NCBI GenBank assembly: GCA_037951165.1
Contig: JBBDHG010000116.1
Location: 3,669,501-3,733,500, forward strand
DNA from: Lophius americanus
Taxonomy: Eukaryota; Chordata; Actinopteri; Lophiiformes; Lophiidae
Length of the DNA stretch: 64,000 nt
Direction: 5' to 3'
Positions 23,875 to 37,680 of this stretch are shown one piece after another. Within the stretch, counting starts at the first letter, position 1, and each line of letters opens with the position of its first letter. The translations under genes and the position numbers were made by a program. Under the pieces are notes generated by a model. That model worked only from the letters and a program-made list of their open reading frames with translations. It was not told the origin of the DNA and did no database searches.

Positions 23875-26800
23875 CTGCAAGACAAGGAGAAAATACATTT
23901 AATACATTTACAACATTGTTCTCATGCTAGCAAGGCTAAACCGACCCCTTTAAAACATTAATTTTGTTTTTTATTTTGCCATAGACGGATAAACATTGAA
24001 TCAACTCACATGAAGAATTGATCTTGATCGTTTTCCCCATTTCATCTCCTAGATATCGCATTGTTTGAGTTCCCAGAAGTTAGCTTCCATTTTTATAATC
24101 CATTCGCTACGCAGAGTTCATTGCTCATTTGCTTTTTGGAAACTCAAATTTTATTAAACATTTCTGTCCAACTCGTTATCAGAAGCAGCGCACAGTTAAC
24201 CTTGTAGCAAGAGTGAAGCTGAATAATCTACGGTAGAATTATCTACCAACACCAGACAGCAGAAAAATGCTGTTGCATAAAAGGATTTTTTGATTTATTG
24301 TCACCAAGTTGCACAACAATTCCCAAACAACTACAGTTTTAAAGGAACACTTTGCTGAGTTGTGACCAGCTTGGTATCATTACAATGTGGGTGGTATCTG
24401 TGATTGCAAAACTGCCGTCTAGAGAGGCGTCTCACTAAAGTCTGAACAAACTGTAAGACAGTACTGATCAAATTCCAACCAATACTCTGTTACTTCACTA
24501 GTTTGCACCTGAAATGTTTTCAGAAAACAAATTTAGTGATTTTTTTTGTTAGCTCTATTAAAGACCAAAACAAAATACTCACCAGATATTATTGTATTTA
24601 ATGGGCCACTTGGACCAAATTGTAGTGCACCAAATTCTACCTATGAAGTTCCAATACGCTAAATTTGGATGTTACTTAATATTTATCACAATGACAAAGC
24701 GACTTAGCATGAAACCTCGGCCTCAGAAGCGTGAGACCGTCTGTCGTCTGCTGAAATGAATCACCCCGGTTACACTGTACCTTCAATAAAACCAGGATTA
24801 TCACTGAAATGTGTTTCGTTTTCTCTGTAGCACCAGTTTTACGGCTCTGTGTCACAACAAGACTAATCTTCTTGCTGTGAAATACTTCTTTATGAACGAG
24901 CCAAAAACAACCAAGTAGGCCAAATTCATTATTAAAAATATTCAGAATGGGAAAAATCAAACGCTACTTAGCTGAATGCTAGCCAGTGTTAATTGATTAT
25001 TTATTGTTTTATATACGTATATATATATGTACATATAGACTTATTTTAAGTTTTTAGGCCATGGCCCATGTATAAAAGAAAATGGGTAAGACATGAATGA
25101 CATACACATGACGTACGTACATCCACAAAAATAAAGCATGACACATAATTCATCCCGGGGAGTTAATACATATGCACCAAACACAAAAGTTGATGCACTG
25201 ACTTTAAAATGTTCTAACATATATAGCCTCTTTTACATATTTTGCACAATGAAGGAGTGTAGAGAGAGTAAATTATCTTATGCTAATGAGTGATTGCATG
25301 TTGACTCATCAAATAGATTCTGTTAGCACAAATGCCGATGTCTTCTCTAAACGTGTCTCTATATAGCTTAAACCAAAATTCAATCTTTCCTATTTTTCCT
25401 GTTCGGGTATTTTTCCCAGGATTCTTAAGGCCAAGTAAAATAAAAATATCTTATTAACGAAATATGACTTGAATAAGTGTGGCCAAGTTTGGCAAAAATT
25501 GCTTTTTGCTACTAGATTGTTAGATGAGAGCGAAGGCAAGGAGGAGGAAAGTCCGTCTGCACTGCTGCTGATTCTTATCCTGAGTATTTATATCCAGTGG
25601 GTTCATGGAGAAACTATTACTCTATTACTCTGTTTGCCAATCTGATATTAAAGAGAGTGCTTTCCTCAATGTTCTCCCCAGCCTCCAATTAAAACTTTTG
25701 CTTAAATGTATTTCACTTGATAACGGAGTCTTTATTTCATAACATAGGTTTGGCTTTGGGTTGTTTACAAAAAAATAAAATAACACACAGGGATGCATCA
25801 TTCTTTTGACCAGAGCATCTCAGTCCGGGATACAATCCCCAGGTCTCTGGAACAGAGACTCTTGTCTTTCATATTTCTGAGAACTCCTGCTCTTGACAGC
25901 TCGGTCTGCTGGGATTTACGTTGCCATGGCAAGAGTGCCAGTGGGTCAGGCAGTATAGCAGGGCCTGGCGGTGTGAGTGACAGGTTGGCTTACAGTTCTA
26001 GGTGGTGGAACAAGAGAAAAACCCTCAACATCCCTGCAGACAGAGGGGGGCTGTTTTGGCCGAGGGGTCCAGCCCAGAGGCAGCTGCCATCAGCAGGCTG
26101 TGTTGAAGGTGACTACTCCAAGGAGTCAAGATCCAAACTCAATGTGGACACCCCAGATGATACATCTTAATGTGGAGAGAAATCACAGCCCGGTATTTCT
26201 GAGCTGACAGCTCTTATTTTTAGGCTGCATGTTTCCTTGAACCCAAAGTGACTTGCAGAGTCAGAAACATTGCAGTGAAGTGAAATAAAAGACATCTAAT
26301 TGAACTCCAGCACATTAATACCTTGTTGATTTGGCTGTCAGATAGGAGGACAGGGGGGTTGCTGTCTTATTCTGCTGACCTAATAATTCCAAATGTACAG
26401 CCTTGTAAAGTTTACCCTGTAGAGCATAAAGTGCTTCCTTCATATTGCCTCATTATGTCAGGGCGAGACGATGCTTGTAGAAACCTTTTGCAGTTAGTGT
26501 CAAAAACCAATTACCAGACTTTTCACTGGCGCAGGGCTGGTTTTGGTATTACATTGAAAAAATATGTGGAAAAAATAATAAATACAAAGTGTTTTTTAGT
26601 ATATAATAATTTAAAAAAAACATCTGCCAATAGAGCAAGTTAAAATTAACAGATTTTTTATAAAATATGACATTTATATGAAAGAGATCTTGAAATAAGA
26701 GGGAGAAACCTCATTTAGTTGTATAATTTACTAATATTAGGAAATATTGCGTCTCAGAATAAGCCAGTAATGGCAAATTTTTTTTTATTATTTTCTTCAA

Positions 26801-29007
26801 AAGTATCTTTGTTGTTATCACCCGTGTCAATTTCTTCATTTCGGGTACATTTAACTTATTCTATGGTGTATAATGGGGACGCCATTATAGATTTAGAGAA
26901 TCATATACATATTTAAGCATTGTAGGATCAAATATGCCTCCATGATATTTCAAGCTTTTTCGACTTTGACGAGATATTGGAGATCCATCGTCTACAAACA
27001 AAATCTCTACATCTCACTGTGATGTTACTCGTTATGTCATTGTGTCTCATGTCAAGAGCAAAGAGATACTAGACTATAAATTACACAAATATATTTGATA
27101 AGATTCTGAGTTTTTCTGCTGTAGAATTTTTTTCCCACAGCAGGGACATACAAAATTCAGCTTTCAGAGCTCAAGGCAAATTCCCGCAACACGGACCGCC
27201 ATCAGAACCACTCAGTGAATTCCCCGGACGCAGCGCACACTCAGGAATTTCATCCCTGATTGAGCCTGATTCCAAAGATGTGTATGGAGTTCCATGACCA
27301 GAACAGAGCGGCACAGTACAATCTTCCTTTTCTCTGTCTCCAAGCGGGAGAAAAACATTCCTTATAATGATGAATTAGCATCCATGCAGCATGTGGCAAA
27401 GGTTCCCTGTTTGGTACTGAACAAACTGAGTTATGTGAGTCTGTGAGTCTGTGGGAAACCGGATGCACAGCTTTCCTTTCTCTGAGGTGATGCTGATGCA
27501 ACGCTTGACACGTTTACGATAAAGACAGGAAGGTGAATGCTGCAAAAACAGTTTATTCCTGTCTGTCTGTCACATGGATTACTCAAAACTTATGAACGAG
27601 TAGTGAGGACATTTTTTGGAGCGATACAGAACAATCCCTTAGATACTGTTGGTGATCCAGACTATAGGGTCTGCATCCAGATTTCTTTTTCATCCTTCCT
27701 TTTTAAGCAAAACTTTATGATTAGGGAATAAAAGGCTACATTCAAGAATAACGCCAACAATACTTTGGATAAAACAAATCTATCTAGTTTGGAAAAGAAA
27801 GCCTAAATGTGCAACAGCCATAATATGGACAAACATTTGTTTATGGGGGGATTTCTGGACATATTAACTCTGGTTTGAGTTGTTGTCTTTGGGTTTTTTT
27901 CTCAAACCACCATAAACTACAAAGAAATAAATATCTAGCTTTATAGCTTCTAGGATAGGACAAAATCTGATACGATAAAATACTAGTTTATTGTCACTTT
28001 AATCTGCCACTTTAGTCAGATCACAGTCATCAGAGCGCTGACTATCTACAATCTGATTATCTAGTATGAGCAGGATTGTGCTCAAGTACTAACTATAATC
28101 GTGAGTTTGTCTGCAAACTTTTCCTTCTGGAGACAACTATTCACTGCTACTGGAAACAAAGTTAATGAAATGATTGAAAGGGGAGGACGGCATAATGAGC
28201 CTTTTTGAATAGTTGGAGTATCTCCGTAGAACAACTTGAGAATGCTCAGAGCATAACAGATGGCTTGCACAAGAAAGAAAGAGAGAGAGAAGATATTGGG
28301 CTTCTGAAAACAGTCAATCACCCCTGAGAGATAGAGACGTTCATCATTCATTCATATGCCAATCAAATATTCTGCCTCTCCATCCCACATTATACCAATC
28401 TTCAATGGTCGAGGTTCTGTTGGGATATGGAAACTGATTTCCGTTGTGGGTTGTAAAGGGGGGTGATGATGTATTAAATCTACCCTCTTTCTCAGAACCA
28501 CACGCACTTGTGAGTCAACATTTCAGCGAAAGAGGACAACATGCTGGAGACATTCCCTCCATACTAGGAAGCCTGTGATGAACCTAATCAAACAGTTGTC
28601 GAGAAAGTATCACTCTATTGTAGCCACTGGACAACGAACCTAATGGCTCCCCAAGAGGAAAAGTCAACAGGGTGGTTGAAACCTCTGCTTCACGCCATAC
28701 AAGAGACCCCATTGACAGTCAAGGTCATGGCCCAGTTGACCGGCCTGACAACCACTGTTTGTCCCAACCGTTCCCATCAGTCAGTGGAGGGCTATCAATC
28801 AGCTATTGAGGGGAGGACAGACGGACGGAGGACAGCTTCGAGACAGAAAGGGACTAAATTAAAGGCAGACAGACTCTGAGGCTCTGCAGGAAGAATACCC
28901 TCATTCATGTATTTAAGCCAAAACAGTAAAATACAAGGGGTCCATCCAAATATGTGACACCCCCCTCCTCCTTCCTCCAGAGCGCTTTGCATTCTCCAGA
29001 AACAGAC
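23875..29007. other. probable intron upstream of the sorcs2 exon
   Basis: Directly 5' of the exon on the minus strand is a good polypyrimidine tract. Beyond it is AT-rich unique DNA with a GC-richer island at 25790-26200. That island carries a 125-codon plus-strand frame of unknown status and shows no splice-supported coding on either strand. Confidence 0.5.
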
Positions 29008-29074
29008 CCCACACACACACTCACACAAACACAAAAACACACACACAAACACACACACACACACACACACACCC
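29008..29074. repeat. imperfect (CA)n tract
   Basis: CA repeats interrupted by TC, AAAC and AAAAAC. A second short CA tract with CG interruptions lies at 29231-29255. Confidence 0.95.
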
Positions 29075-29999
29075 TAACACCATTGATTTATCATTCGGAA
29101 AAAGAAGGGAGGAACTCAGTTTTTTTATTTTTTTCTCCCACTTCATATTCTTGGGAAACAAAAGCAAATTCCTCTGCAAAGAAATTTAGGGATTGACACT
29201 GCAGACCCTTTTGATTCCATCTGTCTCCATCGCACACACACACGCACACACACAATGCTGGGGGCGTACACACAGGACAATATATCCAGCATCCTCAGCC
29301 ACAGAGGTCATGCAGCTGAGGTTTATGGTTGGAGTCAAAACAGGGATATTCCAGAAGCATGAAACATTCTTGTTAACCCAAAGGAACCCTGACCCACTTC
29401 TCCTTAAACGAAAATAATAGGAGATTTAAAACGGCCCACGTAGAACTTTTGAATTGTATTTGAAATGGTGACCATTGTCAGAGATCTATAATGTTAAATA
29501 TAGCTAACAAGGTGCCACAGACCAAATAATTATCAAAACTGAGCCCCTTAAAAAGTCCCTCAATTGTAGCTGATGAGGTTTTCCAACATAAAACAGGATC
29601 AATGGAGTTGTTTATATGTGAAACTGTTCAAAACATGTTGCCGGAACTGATTTCATATAATGCAGTACATATTATTGGAGCATTAAGATTGTGAAATGGA
29701 TTAGAATTAGAATATTTTAACCAAAAAAACATTGAAAATGAACATTATATGACTTCAAAAGGAAGGAACAAGAGACTCGTAACATTTAAAAGGTTTGTGA
29801 CACCTTTGTTACTATTGTTTATGGGTTGATGTGTATAAATGCAAATATGGTTAGGCATTTGTCGTATGGTTAATGGCCCATCAAACAGCTGTCTGCCTGA
29901 AGCGTTGCTCCGGTGATATATTTTGTATTGTAGGTCAGCTGGTCCAGCCTTGATCCGGCCTGAAAGATCTCGTTAAATATTTTCTGTCTACATTTCATG

Positions 30000-30115
30000 G
30001 GGCCTTAAGAATATGACTTTGTCCTCTAGCTTCTCAGATGACGCCAACATGAGCTTATTGTTCTTGCTATTAAGTGAAATGTCTCAATAATTATTGGATG
30101 GACTGTATGAATACC
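30000..30115 (+). repeat. fragment of a common teleost interspersed repeat
   Basis: It reads gactttgtcctctagcttct, 'gatgacgccaacatgagcttat', then 'agtgaaatgtctcaataat' and 'tattggatggactgtatga'. These words, in this order, occur in a very abundant fish repeat ('ctctagcgccaccatgagg ... agtgaaatatctcaacaactattggatgga'). It is heavily mutated and lacks ends. Confidence 0.5.
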
Positions 30116-30401
30116 TGTGCAAAAACTTTGATTTCTGCAGTTTAATCATCATATCCAATGTAACAGGGATATCTCACTGAGGTGCTATTTTCTTTTTTTT
30201 TGCATAATTAGTTTCAAAATAAGATAAATAAAACTAACTCATGTTGTAAGCAATTTTTAACCATGAACCTTCAGGTTATCTTTGGGGCAAATTTGACACA
30301 TTCCATGGATTATTTGCGTTGAATAGCGAGGGCTTTATTCAAATTAAGCCATTGAATGTCTTGTCGAGTCATTGAGTCCCACTATTGTGCTTTTCCAGCA
30401 G

Positions 30402-30403
<2 letters not shown>

Positions 30404-30485
<82 letters not shown>
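30404..30485. repeat. (CA)n microsatellite, about 80 bp
   Basis: A CA tract with one CCCA interruption at about 30446, preceded by a short AGC triplet run. Confidence 0.99.
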
Positions 30486-30488
<3 letters not shown>

Positions 30489-31559
30489 ACCTGAGAATAT
30501 CCTGGCTAATATGCGTCTGAAATAAGTCAACATAGAGTTCGGAAGATAAGCTTTAGAAAAGAAATTTGGACTTTATTGTTACTTTATTGTCTTAAACTTC
30601 ACAAGCATGCTCATTTCTAACGGATTTCAGTGAGACTTTGAAACCAGTTTCTGTCTCTGTACGTGACCTTAAACGCTTGAATCCTGAATCTTAAAACCAG
30701 TCTGGGTTGATTCAGACACATGAGTACAAAAAGACACATGCATGGCGCATTTTGCCATTTTGGCCAGTGGTGTTCTTATTCAAGGCCTTAAAGAGTCTAA
30801 GGCCAAATCTGCTGATCCAAGTGACATTCCGGCTAATTTGCACCCACCGGTTCAGGAATATGCATGTGAGAGCTTGCTTCAAACACAGAACTCCATTCTA
30901 CTAAAGAAATCCCCATTACCTCTGTCCTCCCCGTTCAATGGCTGCTCTAATGGTTCAGGACACCCCCCGCCACTGAGGAGTCACATTTGGTTAAAGTCAC
31001 TTTAGCGTTGGACCTTGACCACGTTCTTTATGTGAGGCCAGCCGCTGACCCGCAAACTCGTTACCATTTTAACAGTAGTTGGAGATTGCCACCATTCATT
31101 AAACCGCAGGGAGGAGGGGAGGGCAATTACATGGACATACACCTCTCCGGCTGAAAAGCAGCACATCTGGGTAAAAGAGGAATTGTGGAAGGTGTAAAGA
31201 CAATTACATTAAGACTGTTACTGTTCTTAAAATATCTGAAGAGTCTCAACATCACCATTCAAAATGGGAAAGGGTTGGAGCTGGATTTGTTCTGTTTATT
31301 GGGATGTTGCTTGGATGGTCAACCACAAATACTTGGTATGTTTGTTTGAATACATACAAAAAAAGAATAGATACATTTGTCCTTTATTAGGTCGTTGGTG
31401 AACATGGATCATACCTGACATTTTTTAGTCTTTTTCTGAAAACCACAGTTTACAGACATAACTTTAAACTAAATAAAGTGTCTTGTGCTTCTAGGTGCAC
31501 GTGTAAAGTGACTGAAGCAAAGTTAAAGTGACAAGTCAAAGTGTGAAGTATAAACTGTT
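30486..31559. other. intronic sequence, no exon seen
   Basis: 31000-31160 is non-repetitive and balanced in composition. The remainder is AT-rich unique DNA leading into the LINE fragment. Confidence 0.45.
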
Positions 31560-32390
31560 GTGAAAAGTCCAACGTGCAATGTAAGGGCCATCCGGTCTCT
31601 ATATAACCAAAGTGAGAGTTGTATCCGTATGCTCGGCAAAAAAGACACGTTTTCAGTGAATGTTGGACTCCGCCAAGGTTGTCCCTGGTGTCCGATTGAG
31701 TGTGAAGCGTCCCGTATGAGAGTCATCACCTCCAAATCTGAGGCCATGGTTCTCTGCTGGGAATCAGTGGATTGTCCCCTTCTGGTTGGGGGTGAGTTGC
31801 AAATATCTTGATGTCATGTTCTCGAGTGATGGGAAAATGGACGGGGATATGGACAGGCGCTACGGTGCATCATCAGCAGTAAAGTATGCGTTCTATCTGT
31901 CTGTTGTGGTGAAGAAAAAAGCTGAGTCGTAAGGCAAAGCTCTGAATTCACCTGTCAATCCACATTCCAACCCTCGCTTATGGTCATGAGGTCTGGGTAG
32001 AGACCGAAGGAATGAGGTCAAAGATATAAGCGGCTGAAATGGACTTCCTGAATAGGGTGGATGGGCTCATCTTCAGAGATGGGGTACAGAGCCGGACGGA
32101 GCTCTGAGTGGAGCCTCTGCTCCTACGCGACACATGTAACTACAAATCCTCCATGACGCCTCCCTTTGGAGGACTTTCAGGCATATAAAGGGGGAAACAA
32201 TCCCCGAGGTAGACCCACAACTCGCTGGAGGGATTGTATTTCCCATCTGGCCTGGGAACGTCTCGGGATCCTCAAGGATGAGCTTGAGAGTGTTGCTATG
32301 GAGAGGGAGATCTGGAGATCCCTAATGAGCCTGCTTCCACCGAGACCTGGCCCCGGATTAGCGGAAGAAAATGGATGGATGGATGGACAA
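31560..32390 (+). mobile_element. Rex1-like LINE, 5'-truncated, RT active site deleted
   Basis: This non-LTR retrotransposon fragment encodes the C-terminal part of a reverse transcriptase. It starts near AIRSLYNQSESCIRML, then reads GLRQGCP, and at about 31693 jumps straight to CEASRMRVITSKSEAMVL. From the family pattern I infer that about 55 residues, including the catalytic FADD box, are missing at that junction. Beyond it come KMDGDMDRR and SAVKYAFYLSVVVKK, then stops and shifts. The family's C-terminus is clear: TTRWRDCISHLAWERLG and SLLPPRPGPG at about 32220-32355. The 3' end is the characteristic ATTAGCGGAAGAAAATGGAT followed by ATGG repeats. 5' truncation is usual for LINEs. The copy is dead. 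The family name is from memory (teleost Rex1/Babar, CR1/L2-related). Confidence 0.85.
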
Positions 32391-34399
32391 CTAAGCTTGG
32401 GGGAAATAGTTGATTTATGCGAATTAAGTAATTCCATTAAGTGTATAAAGGTTTCTTTTCTGACAAAAACAACGGTAAATACATGGATTCATGTCTCCCT
32501 TTGAACAACAGATTACCTTACTCCCCACTTATATCTAATCACTGATATTTTGTCATTTTCTTCCCCACTTTAATATCTACCATGTCCAGACTTCAGACTC
32601 TCTTTTTGATCTCCGTGGTTTCCTTCCTCCTTTCAAGCTTCCTCTGTTCTTCCATGTATGTCTGAGCCTCTGCCATAATTGGACTAAGTCTATTTTCAAG
32701 GAAGAGGCCGCAACAAATATATAATAATATTATATATATTAATAATATGTGCACACAAACACACGCATGCTGCTCTACGATTCTCCCGAAAATAAGGAGT
32801 CTACCCACAACAACTGGATGTTACTGGTATCCAGTAGCAGGTTCAACCTAAGACAATTTATTCATTCAAATACGTATTCCTGTGTGTGGTATAACCAGGA
32901 TTGTTTTGCCCGTAGACTGAATGATGCAAAATTTGACTACTTAACCAATAAGACTGCCTTCCTTAGAAGAGTGATAATCCAGTACTGGGAGCATGAGGCC
33001 TTTGGGACTGAGAGAGAGAAAGTGCAGAGGGGTGGGGGAGCGATAAAGAGAGATTTGGGATCTTGTGAAAGACGGGGAGATGAAAGAAAAATTGGCAAGA
33101 GACCAAGAGACAAAGGCACAATGAGCTAAAAGAAGAATGGATAAGTTGGAGAAAACACTTTGCATGAAACAAAGAGAGAAGAAATATAGTTAGAAAGCAA
33201 CTGGAGATGGATAGAGGAGCGAAACAATCCAGGCGTTAGAAATAAAATAGGACAGCAGGCTTGGGAGTGTGTGGGCTGTAATGGGATAGTAATGGATGAA
33301 GAGACTTCTGGCCCTTAGATCTGTCCATCGATCTGAGCAGCTTACTAAGGACAGGGTGATGGGGTTCGACTGGGCCGGTGGGACATCAAGCTCAACACAA
33401 CCTGGCTCTGACTAATCAGTGCTGATCTTCAAGGGGAAAACCCGGTGAGGTTCTTGACCTTACCTTGACACATACTGTAATTCTCCAATTCAAGCAGAGA
33501 GAGACAGGAAGCTTGAAATGAAATCAGGTCCATTCTGTTTTCTCTAACTTTTACATTCGTTGTAAAAGTTTCTGTAGTTTAATTTTAATTCCCTCTGCCA
33601 GTGAAAGTTGAAATGAGTTTTTACAAAACAGTCTCTTTGCCTTTAGAGAAGTTTCATTAGCTTGACATACTCCAGAGTTAGAGTTTTGAAAGGATGCACT
33701 TATTCCGGTCCTTGCAATATTCACTAAGAATCGATTGAGTTAGGATATGTTCATATTTCAGAAATAATAGTATTGGTTTAACAGAGCATTTCAAGGTCGA
33801 TACAAATGACTCCCCTTTATTATTTTATACGTGAGCTGCAGAATTATCAAAAAAGTACAAGGGCAATCCAGGAGCTCAATAGGATAAATTGTGTTTTTGA
33901 AATGGGGTCTTGCCTTGAACTTGTCACTTCTTGCATTATTCAGGCTTAATTTGGTTATTTGAAGCCAACAGAAAGAAGATGTTAGCTCAACATTGGCCTT
34001 GGACAGGCTTTTTGATCCATATGGATAACACTCTAAAAGAAATGCCTATTTGGAATTCAAGATTAGATTCAAACTCCAATATTCACCTGTTCTATCAAAT
34101 GGTTTATTTAAATTTAAACGTCCCCTGAATTCAAATTGAACAGAAACTTACAATAGCTCTATTACTCTCAGGTGTACTTGTATAACCTTTGCGTCTATGG
34201 ATACAGTAATAACATTATACCTGTACCATGTGTGAGTAAGCTGTGGTTAAACATATTTCAGCCCCTCTCCTGATTTCTTTTTTTGGAATCTCTTTGAACC
34301 CTGCCTCCAATTCGATGTTATTCTACACAGCTTTTGTGGGAAAGGATCAAGAGATACCTCAATATGGCAAAATGTGAATAGCATTTTCGATAGAGGGGG
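32391..34399. other. intronic sequence after the LINE tail
   Basis: Contains a short TATA-rich run at 32718-32748 and a purine-rich stretch at 33010-33120. A 126-codon frame (32749-33129) is interrupted by low complexity and matches no family I know. Confidence 0.45.
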
Positions 34400-35265
34400 A
34401 TTTTGGCTGCAAAGTGAAACCTATGTCCACTAGGGGGAGCTAGAAGCACAAAATCGTCATAGAGGACCAAGACCTTGTCACTCAAAGCGGATCATTATCC
34501 ACTGTGTGGAAGAGTATTGGTTTTAAGGTAAGCGATTAAAAGAAAGAACTAGAACTATGCTGTCGTTCCCCACAACAAGGGTGTATCCCCGAAAAATCCC
34601 CAATCCCCTGCGTTGTACAAGCAACCCCCATGATTGACATCCTCAAATTAAATGTGAAGTTAAGTCCAAAACGCAATGTTTTTCGTAGAGAAAGTTCTCC
34701 TTGTGAGTAATATATGAACTTTTAGTGTAAAATATGATATACAAGAGAGATCTAATTGAGTCGAGTCATAGTCACCAAAGTTGGTCAAAAACTGAGCAAC
34801 AATTAGGGAGTTATGGCTGAAAAACAGTGAGTAAAATATAAACTATTAGAGTAAAGCATAATATTTTATATACATACAATCGATCTCCCCGAGTCAATTC
34901 ATATGTTCTACATTTGGAGTAAAGGGGACCAACCGTTGAGAAATGATGGTCCAAAAACTTTCTGGAATAAAGCTCCCACTAAGGTGAGAACTATACAACC
35001 CACCTTCCCGAAAATCAACGCAGTTCTTCCTCGCACCAAGGTCCATGAAATATTTTTTGAGTTACGTCCAGAAAACAATGTTTTTCGTAAAAAAGAAATG
35101 AATAAAAAGAAGCTCCCCATAGTTAGAGTAAATCAAAAGGAATACAAGATAGATCTCCTTGGGTTTTTTCATAGTAACCATATCTGACCAACGGTTGAGA
35201 AATTATTTCGAAAAAACTGTGTTTGTCATAAATAGTGAGTGAAATATGAACTATGAAATACCAAT
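34400..35265 (+). repeat. diverged near-tandem dispersed repeat, about 403-bp period
   Basis: The two halves align with an offset of 402-408 bp. The word caatgtttttcgta occurs at about 34674 and 35076, acaaga(g/t)agatct at 34741 and 35144, and gtga(g)taaaatat(a/g)aactat at about 34828 and 35236. A shorter motif, 'acaa-gatct-cc-gagt-cat-acca', recurs a third time at about 34877. An inverted relative lies at 43968-44285. No coding capacity is visible beyond chance frames. The class is unknown to me, although this style of AT-rich non-coding interspersed repeat is common in fish. Confidence 0.55.
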
Positions 35266-37324
35266 TTATGAAACTTCAAAGGGCTAAAGCAAAAAAAAAA
35301 AAAAAGGCCGAAAAATGCCTTCATGCTTTCTATTCTGATGTCAACGTACACCGATTATATCCAACACTCTCATAAGTTGTTTCCCAAAAAACAATTTCAG
35401 GCATTTTGCAATCCTTTGTGGTTATTTACTTTATTAGTTTTTATTTCTATTTATTTTTGCAGAAATAAGATGATATATGTATCATGTAGCGCATTCGGTA
35501 ACAGTTTAATGCCACATTATTTATGTGAAGAGAGGCTGGTTGAGAGCTTTAAAGAGGGTTTGGGGGCGGCAGTTACCTTCAACACCATCAAAAAGGCCTA
35601 TAAAAATGTGAAGTTCTGCTCTTTTGTCTTAATTGTAAATACTTAAGGTGGTTAAAACCCAGATTTTTTCTCTTTTATTTGTGTGCCCTGGTGCTTCAGA
35701 GAGAGCATAAGATACTAAAATGTTTTTTTTCATTATTTTAGCGTTCTGTCATCAACAAATGGTCCTGCGAGCGCAACAAATCAATGTGATCCTCAGTGAA
35801 TCATGTTTCCGTAAAATCCTCAGAGCAGAGTTTGACCGACACGGCTCGATAATCAATGACTGGAGATGGATGGTTCTTTTCATCTTCAGAGTTCATTACC
35901 AGCACATGCTCCAAAGGTGCGGAGAGGGTTCTGAACGCAGACGTCTTTGAAAGAGAAACAGAGTGATGATGATTATGATGATGTGGGATGTTCTGGTCTC
36001 TTTTATGCAGGCTGGTACAGAATATGACGCGGCCCGTTCTGACGGCTAGTATGAGCTATGGATGGAGGTCCCTCGCCTCCGGAGGGGCAAACAAGTGAAG
36101 CACCAATAAAATCTTCCAGACTGTAATATTAGAAGAGAAAAATAAACACCAGTGGGAGAGAGGGACGGATGAAACTATGCTAATGTAGGAGGCCATCTAC
36201 GTGGCGTCAGGGAACCTTAAATGAAGACGGACGTCTTCTTCTTTTTCTCCACTTTACCATCTCATTACATCATATTTATTGTTTTTCAGCCCACGTCTTT
36301 TCAGGCGATGGAAATCGTTTGCCTTCCGTGTATAGAGATGGTAATTGTACTGCAGAAACACCATCAACACTTTAGATACATAAAGTAAATTATATTCTTT
36401 TTGGAAAAGATTATTTTCTCTCTCCCGGACTTGATAAAATTATGTTTATTAACCTCGGGACCAAGTGGGTCACGTTAATTTAGCCCTTACGGGCAGATTC
36501 TGTGAAGATACTAATTAACAGACTTCATGTTTGACACTATAACACTGCTTGAATCTTATTTTTTATTAAGAATACTGCTCAATCATTAGTCTTTTTTCTT
36601 ATTTTTTTACGAACAAACCCTACACTGAACACTGCACTTCTCCCAAAAGTGTATTAAGTTCTGTTTTATAGTCCTATATTTGAAAAGGGAGAAAAAGGAA
36701 AATGGCCAGCAGGGGAAAAAAAAAATACTGCCTCAACCGCCACACTAAAACAAAACATTTTTAAAAAGCCAAACAAATCTTAGATCAGACCCGAGAGGAC
36801 TGATGTAACACGTTTGACAGGAGGCCAATGAAAGGGTTAACTGATCTTTTCTTTATTAAAATTAGCCGGGCTCTTCTCTATGAAGACTTGACATGCTGAG
36901 TAGTAGTTTAAAAACACACCACAACCCCTACTGCTAATTATTTTAAACTCTTTTTGATTAATAAATACAATTACTAACACAGTTTTACTCTCGGCTCCAT
37001 TCGCATGCAGTCCTGCTTCCTCTGTTGGTCTGTCGTGGCAGACGTCCCTGTCACGGCGGCGTGGACAGACGCTCCTGTCCTGGCTCAGGCTTCATCCCCT
37101 TCAGTGGATACAGCTGCTCGCCACAGCTGAACAGCTGTCCCTTCAGCATTATCATAATCCCCTCCCCAACCCCCCCACCTCTAACTGACGATCACGATTT
37201 GGCATTTTTATTTATTTTTTTGGTTCCGCTGCTTCGTCATCGTCGTCTATTACCGGCTCTGTCGTCCCCTTGCCTGCACTTAAAGAACACTACACTCAGC
37301 AATCAAGAAAACACACATCATTAA
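35266..37324. other. intronic sequence, no exon seen
   Basis: Begins with an A15 run at about 35291 followed by AT-rich unique DNA. 37140-37180 is C/A-rich. Confidence 0.45.
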
Positions 37325-37680
37325 CGAACGCAGCGATTAAGCATGGCGTTAAGCCTGAGATTGTTTGGTTAATGGGAGCCAAGTGCAACAAGTAGCTGTT
37401 CAATGCCACATTAAACACACTGGAAATACTCCCAGGGTCCAATTGGGGTGGATGTACTTGTTGAGCTGCTCTAATTACATGGAGGAGATACATTATTTAT
37501 CCACGTACATTATCATACATGGTGTTTTCCCCTTTAAGTCCCAAACAAGCCCGGTTCAAGCACAGTTTATCCTGAGCGCTAGCCTTCATGAGTTAATATG
37601 TTCTAAAGTGATGGTTATGACTCAGCATTCGCTCAATTCTGACTCTGAAAGCGGCTGCAGGCTCTAATGAAGACATTTTC
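37325..37680. promoter_or_regulatory. candidate conserved non-coding element
   Basis: A 350-bp non-repetitive block with GATTAAGC, GGTTAATGGG, CTAATTACATGG and CATTAAACAC cores and no splice-flanked frame. The open frames across it on both strands are under 100 codons and contradict each other. Confidence 0.22.

Noticed and set aside
32749..33129. 126-codon frame after the LINE tail
   Set aside because: I considered a LINE ORF fragment (FDYLTNKTAFLRR, QYWEHE) but could not match it to any RT, endonuclease or ORF1 pattern. The second half is purine-rich.
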